Source: Hyposmocoma kahamanoa
Taxonomy: Eukaryota > Arthropoda > Insecta > Lepidoptera > Cosmopterigidae
Assembly: GCF_003589595.1 (NCBI RefSeq)
Contig: NW_020653855.1
Location: 2,390,161-2,454,160 of the forward strand
Reading direction: 5' to 3'
Length of the DNA stretch: 64,000 nt
Each line of letters opens with the position of its first letter. Position 1 is the stretch's first letter. Positions 60,906 through 64,000 of this stretch are shown here, piece after piece. A program made the position numbers and the translations under genes. Under the pieces are notes generated by a model. That model was given only the letters and a program-made list of their open reading frames with translations. It was not told the origin of the DNA and searched no databases.

Positions 60906-61940
60906 ATATAATACACAGAGAAGTCAGAAGCAAGGCGGGTGTAATTCCGTGTATTTGTATGGACAACAACACGCACAGGTTCGAGACGGGCGCGAAAAGA
61001 AAACATTGAGAACATTCTTAAACTGCTTTTTTATGATAAACGAATCATAAAAAAAATCATATGGTATAAAGACATTCAAAACATTCTTGCCTGATATCTT
61101 TGGGTATAACGATTGATATAACAACTTTCAATTTTCTGATGGCATAATGTACATTTTACATAATATATTTTATATAAACAATGCAGATGTAACATTCGTT
61201 TTGGGAGTAGAATCCAAGATAATATTATAAATGCGAAAGTAAACTCTGTCTGTTACGTATTGGGGACGAAAGTTTATATGGAGGATCAATTATTTCTCGA
61301 GTAAGTAGTGCAGTAGGCTAGTCGCGGGTACCAGCTAGTGTATTATAAATATAAGCCCAAAGTCATATTTAGGCAAATTAAAAATTTATTGTAAAAACAG
61401 ATACTTCCTCTGTATTCCGTTTTTTATGGAATTAGAAAAAACGTAAATAAAGAAGCAGTGATAATAAACCTTTTTCTTCAGATAACAAATTACAATAAAG
61501 GAAAAAATCGTGATAATTGATGACAAATCATATTTACAAAATTCCTTCTGCCTAATGCTAAAAAAACGAAAAAGTTATAGGTTAGGATACATATTATATT
61601 ATTTAATCCGTTATACTGGTAATACTTATACCATTAATTTATTAAGTAAGTTAATTATATCTAATGTTTGTTACACCGAAGGTTTATTATACATGTTGTA
61701 ATTATACCTTTTCTTCTTATGTTCAGTTATCGATAAGTGACGAACACAGCGAAAATGGAGAAGCAAACTTTTGAGCTCGGTTTTTTTGTAAAAAAGTTTT
61801 TTACCGGTATTTTTTTATTTACAATGTAATTTATCAAACGAAATATCGATATTAACAAAACAATTGCTCACCCATCTGGTCGTCGGTAGAATTCCGTTAT
61901 TATCGTTCTTTGAATGACACCTTTGACCTACATTTGCAAG

Positions 61941-62116
61941 GCCGTCAGTGTTATTATACATGGGCTCAAGTTTGTTCACAATTTTACCTGGCGGCAAACG
62001 AAGATGTGGACGAGAATGGTACATGCGCTTCTAGAAGATTCCAGTTCAAAAAATCTCATCGTCAGTTGTGTGACAACAGAGTGACAAAGGCGATGTACAA
62101 CGCCTCTTGTCCTTAA
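61941..62116 (+). CDS. possible terminal exon of a small cysteine-rich secreted protein
   Basis: Follows the acceptor CATTTGCAAG and is open to TAA at 62114-62116; AATAAA lies at 62122-62127. In phase 1 it reads (G)RQCYYTWAQVCSQFYLAAN, then EDVDENGTCASRRFQFKK and QLCDNRVTKAMYNASCP. Five cysteines and an NAS glycosylation sequon suggest an extracellular protein. Phase and donor of 59802-59982 fit. I do not recognise the family. Confidence 0.45.
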
Positions 62117-62221
62117 AAATGAATAAAAACAATTGATATTTTTTAGCGCTGGTCTACTGATTTTCATAATGAGATGTTTCATTTTGACTGAAAAATAATT
62201 TTATTAAATTGGACCAACTTC

Positions 62222-62430
62222 TGGTGTCCCGATTTTTTTCGTCCGATGCAATGAAATCTTCCTTATAAGAAGCCGAGTCTATCAGCGTTATAAAACTTAG
62301 TCAGTTTTATCCATTTTGTATGAAAACCTTCTGCTGTCCCGATTTTTCCCCCATACAATGAAATGATCCTTACATAAAACTGAGTCAATACAAAAACGTG
62401 ATCAATTTTATTCATTTTTGTAGACAACTC
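62222..62430. repeat. two-copy tandem repeat, ~112-bp unit
   Basis: CTGGTGTCCCGATTTTTTTC...ATGCAATGAAATC...CTTA is repeated as CTGCTGTCCCGATTTTTCCC...ATACAATGAAATGATCCTTA; each is followed by a GAGTC..AAAACT-like block. Confidence 0.6.
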
Positions 62431-62600
62431 ACGCTTAACCAAAAAATTTACTAAGCCAAAGTTGTTTTCATAATGGTTCATAAGACAGACCCTGAATCTC
62501 CTATGGTATCGGATTTCCCCATACTGTCCCATTTAAGAAAAACGCTCTGTATACTATCTATATCACAAATGACGTAATCGACATTTTAGCGGATTTTTTT

Positions 62601-62793
62601 TTAACGCACACACTCAACATATCCCCGCACTAGGGAAACCCTGTGTCGCGGGTGCCATGGACACACACAGAGACAATCACAAATTACACCCAAACTCCGA
62701 GAGAAATAAATGTAGGCCACACAAATATTTCTTTCGGCCCGGGAATCGAACCTGGGTCCTCTGCATGGCAGTCCGGCATGGTAACCGTTCGTC
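62601..62793 (-). mobile_element. SINE-A, head truncated
   Basis: Minus-strand copy, body intact (AACGCACACACTCAACATAT), ending within the A-box (GGTAACCGTTCG) before the last ~15 bp of the family. Confidence 0.85.
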
Positions 62794-62867
62794 TCTCCAC
62801 AATTACGTCAATTTTTAATGTACTTAAGTGATTTCCTGAATCCCGGACAGGTCCAGGACCTAAAAAA

Positions 62868-62965
62868 TATTGTCGTAAGGCAATCTCCATTTTCTGTCTA
62901 TGTTCCTCGAAATTTAGGTATTTTAGGTAATTTAGGTAGAAAAACTCTACCTATTCCGATCGCTG
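62868..62965 (+). repeat. short shared repeat, copy 2
   Basis: Matches 32228-32345; differs by a triplication of the phrase TTTAGGTA. Its frame reads SPFSVYVPRNLG. Confidence 0.6.
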
Positions 62966-63539
62966 ATAATAAACACAGCGCATGCGCCTGCATTCGGAAA
63001 TAAGTGTTTGGCTGCGTTCCTGGATCCCAGAAAGCTTTCGACACTGTCTCTATCCCAATACTTGTGTATCCAAGAATTGAGTTAATAATATGTCTGCGAT
63101 CAGCGAAACAAGCACTACAACCCCCTCTGATTGGTTGTTTAATATCTCATTTAGTTTCAGTTTTATTCTTAAGCAAAAATCAACGTCATTGACATTTCTT
63201 TAATGACATGAATCTTCAGGTTTTTTTTGTCAATATCTCAAAGTTGCCGAAATGCAAATGGGTTAGTCATGTCATGGAAGATAGCATAATGCTGGCATGG
63301 CCAATATACTGCGCCTGCGCACCTTTACCATACCATTCTGGCTTCATTTTTTAATCTTTTTTAAATTTCATTTAACTTTAGGACTTTTGCTCTAGAGAAC
63401 ATGCCAATCCTATCATAACCTTATTCTAATTGTCATACAATTTACACTAAAAATGATTTTTTTATATTATTAATATTATTTAAAATTACTAAGTTAACTA
63501 TCACCGATTTAACATGACACACAACATTTTTGTATATTT

Positions 63540-63885
63540 TGACAAGGGTTCAGACAGCATCCCTTGGAAGTAGTTGACGTTGGAGCGGTTCAACTGTAAT
63601 AGAAACATCAGTTGTTGTTGCTGGCCTTCGTTCTCGGTGCATTCCGCCAACAAGTGTTAGACGTCTTCAATTTTATTACAAACTTCACAATTTGATGAAT
63701 TCACCTATATTATTTGGATAAAGTCCGGAGCGTAGCCTGAACATTGTAACAACATCAAGCCTGCACAATTCAGAACGAATAAACCACGTGTGTGTGGCTT
63801 ATATTGTAATGTTCTATACCTTTGTATCTGGACCTTACATCAAAGAGTTGTTTCCAGTTGAATACCGACCTAATATATCCTTTGG
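63540..63885 (-). pseudogene. non-LTR retrotransposon C-terminal (RNase H / zinc-knuckle) fragment
   Basis: Minus-strand frames read VRSRYKGIEHYNISHTHV, then CRLDVVTMFRLRSGLYPNN, then NCEVCNKIEDV-stop-HLLAEC and ENEGQQQQLMFLLQLNRSNV, the CxxC...HxxxxC end of LINE ORFs that carry RNase H. Several stops and frame changes mark it as dead. Confidence 0.72.
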
Positions 63886-64000
63886 AAGGACCAGCAGGGC
63901 TAAAAAGGCCGTAATGGCAGAATCATAATATGATTAATTGACAATTCATACAACGCAATTCATCTATTTGACAGTGCTCTGTGGAAGTATCCGTAGAGCA

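Noticed and set aside
63004..63192. Reverse-transcriptase-like QKAFDTVSIPIL in a short plus-strand frame
   Set aside because: The match is limited to about a dozen residues with no flanking motifs; suggestive but not enough to annotate.

Overview
The window is repeat-rich, AT-rich invertebrate nuclear DNA, most likely from a moth or butterfly (Lepidoptera). Reasons: short exons with consensus GT/AG borders separated by small to medium introns; many dispersed tRNA-derived SINEs; fragments of non-LTR retrotransposons; Tc1/mariner remnants; and a widespread repeat whose ends read AACCGACTTC...GAAGTCGGTT, which I know from lepidopteran genomes. The exact species cannot be read from the sequence. 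A run of 10 N at 44319-44328 marks an assembly gap.

3.1-21.5 kb (minus strand) holds the one gene I can identify with confidence: the 3' part of a TBC1D1/TBC1D4 (AS160)-type Rab GTPase-activating protein, orthologous to Drosophila pollux. I traced 18 exons whose reading phases join without a break into 1,296 codons plus stop: the start of the second PTB domain, a long Ser/Glu/Lys-rich insert, the rest of the PTB domain, a phosphorylation-motif linker, the conserved pre-TBC helix, the TBC domain with both catalytic fingers intact, a coiled coil, and a 291-residue tail. A further 112-bp exon-like segment (14017-14128) fits upstream but throws the downstream frame out if it is included. A probable more upstream exon lies at 31142-31314; the exons encoding the first PTB domain and the start codon were not found.

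0-3.1 kb is the region downstream of that gene. 21.5-31 kb is intron or upstream sequence with SINEs, a mariner relic, a GC-rich island and palindromic elements. 31.3-64 kb is a mosaic of repeats: about nine copies of one tRNA-derived SINE, about ten of a second, more than twenty copies or pieces of a ~300-bp repeat, several LINE 3' fragments, a complete 505-bp mariner-derived element with ~80-bp inverted ends, and several MITE-like elements.

Two possible unrecognised genes lie on the plus strand near the right side. One is a pair of phase-compatible exons (59802-59982 and 61941-62116) that would encode a small, cysteine-rich, possibly secreted protein followed by AATAAA. The other is an open segment at 55874-56161 whose stop overlaps an AATAAA. 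Neither could be assigned to a family. No CRISPR, rRNA, operon-like or clearly new multi-gene system was seen; the most informative observations are gene-structure anomalies in the pollux homologue, the two candidate genes, and the repeat architecture.
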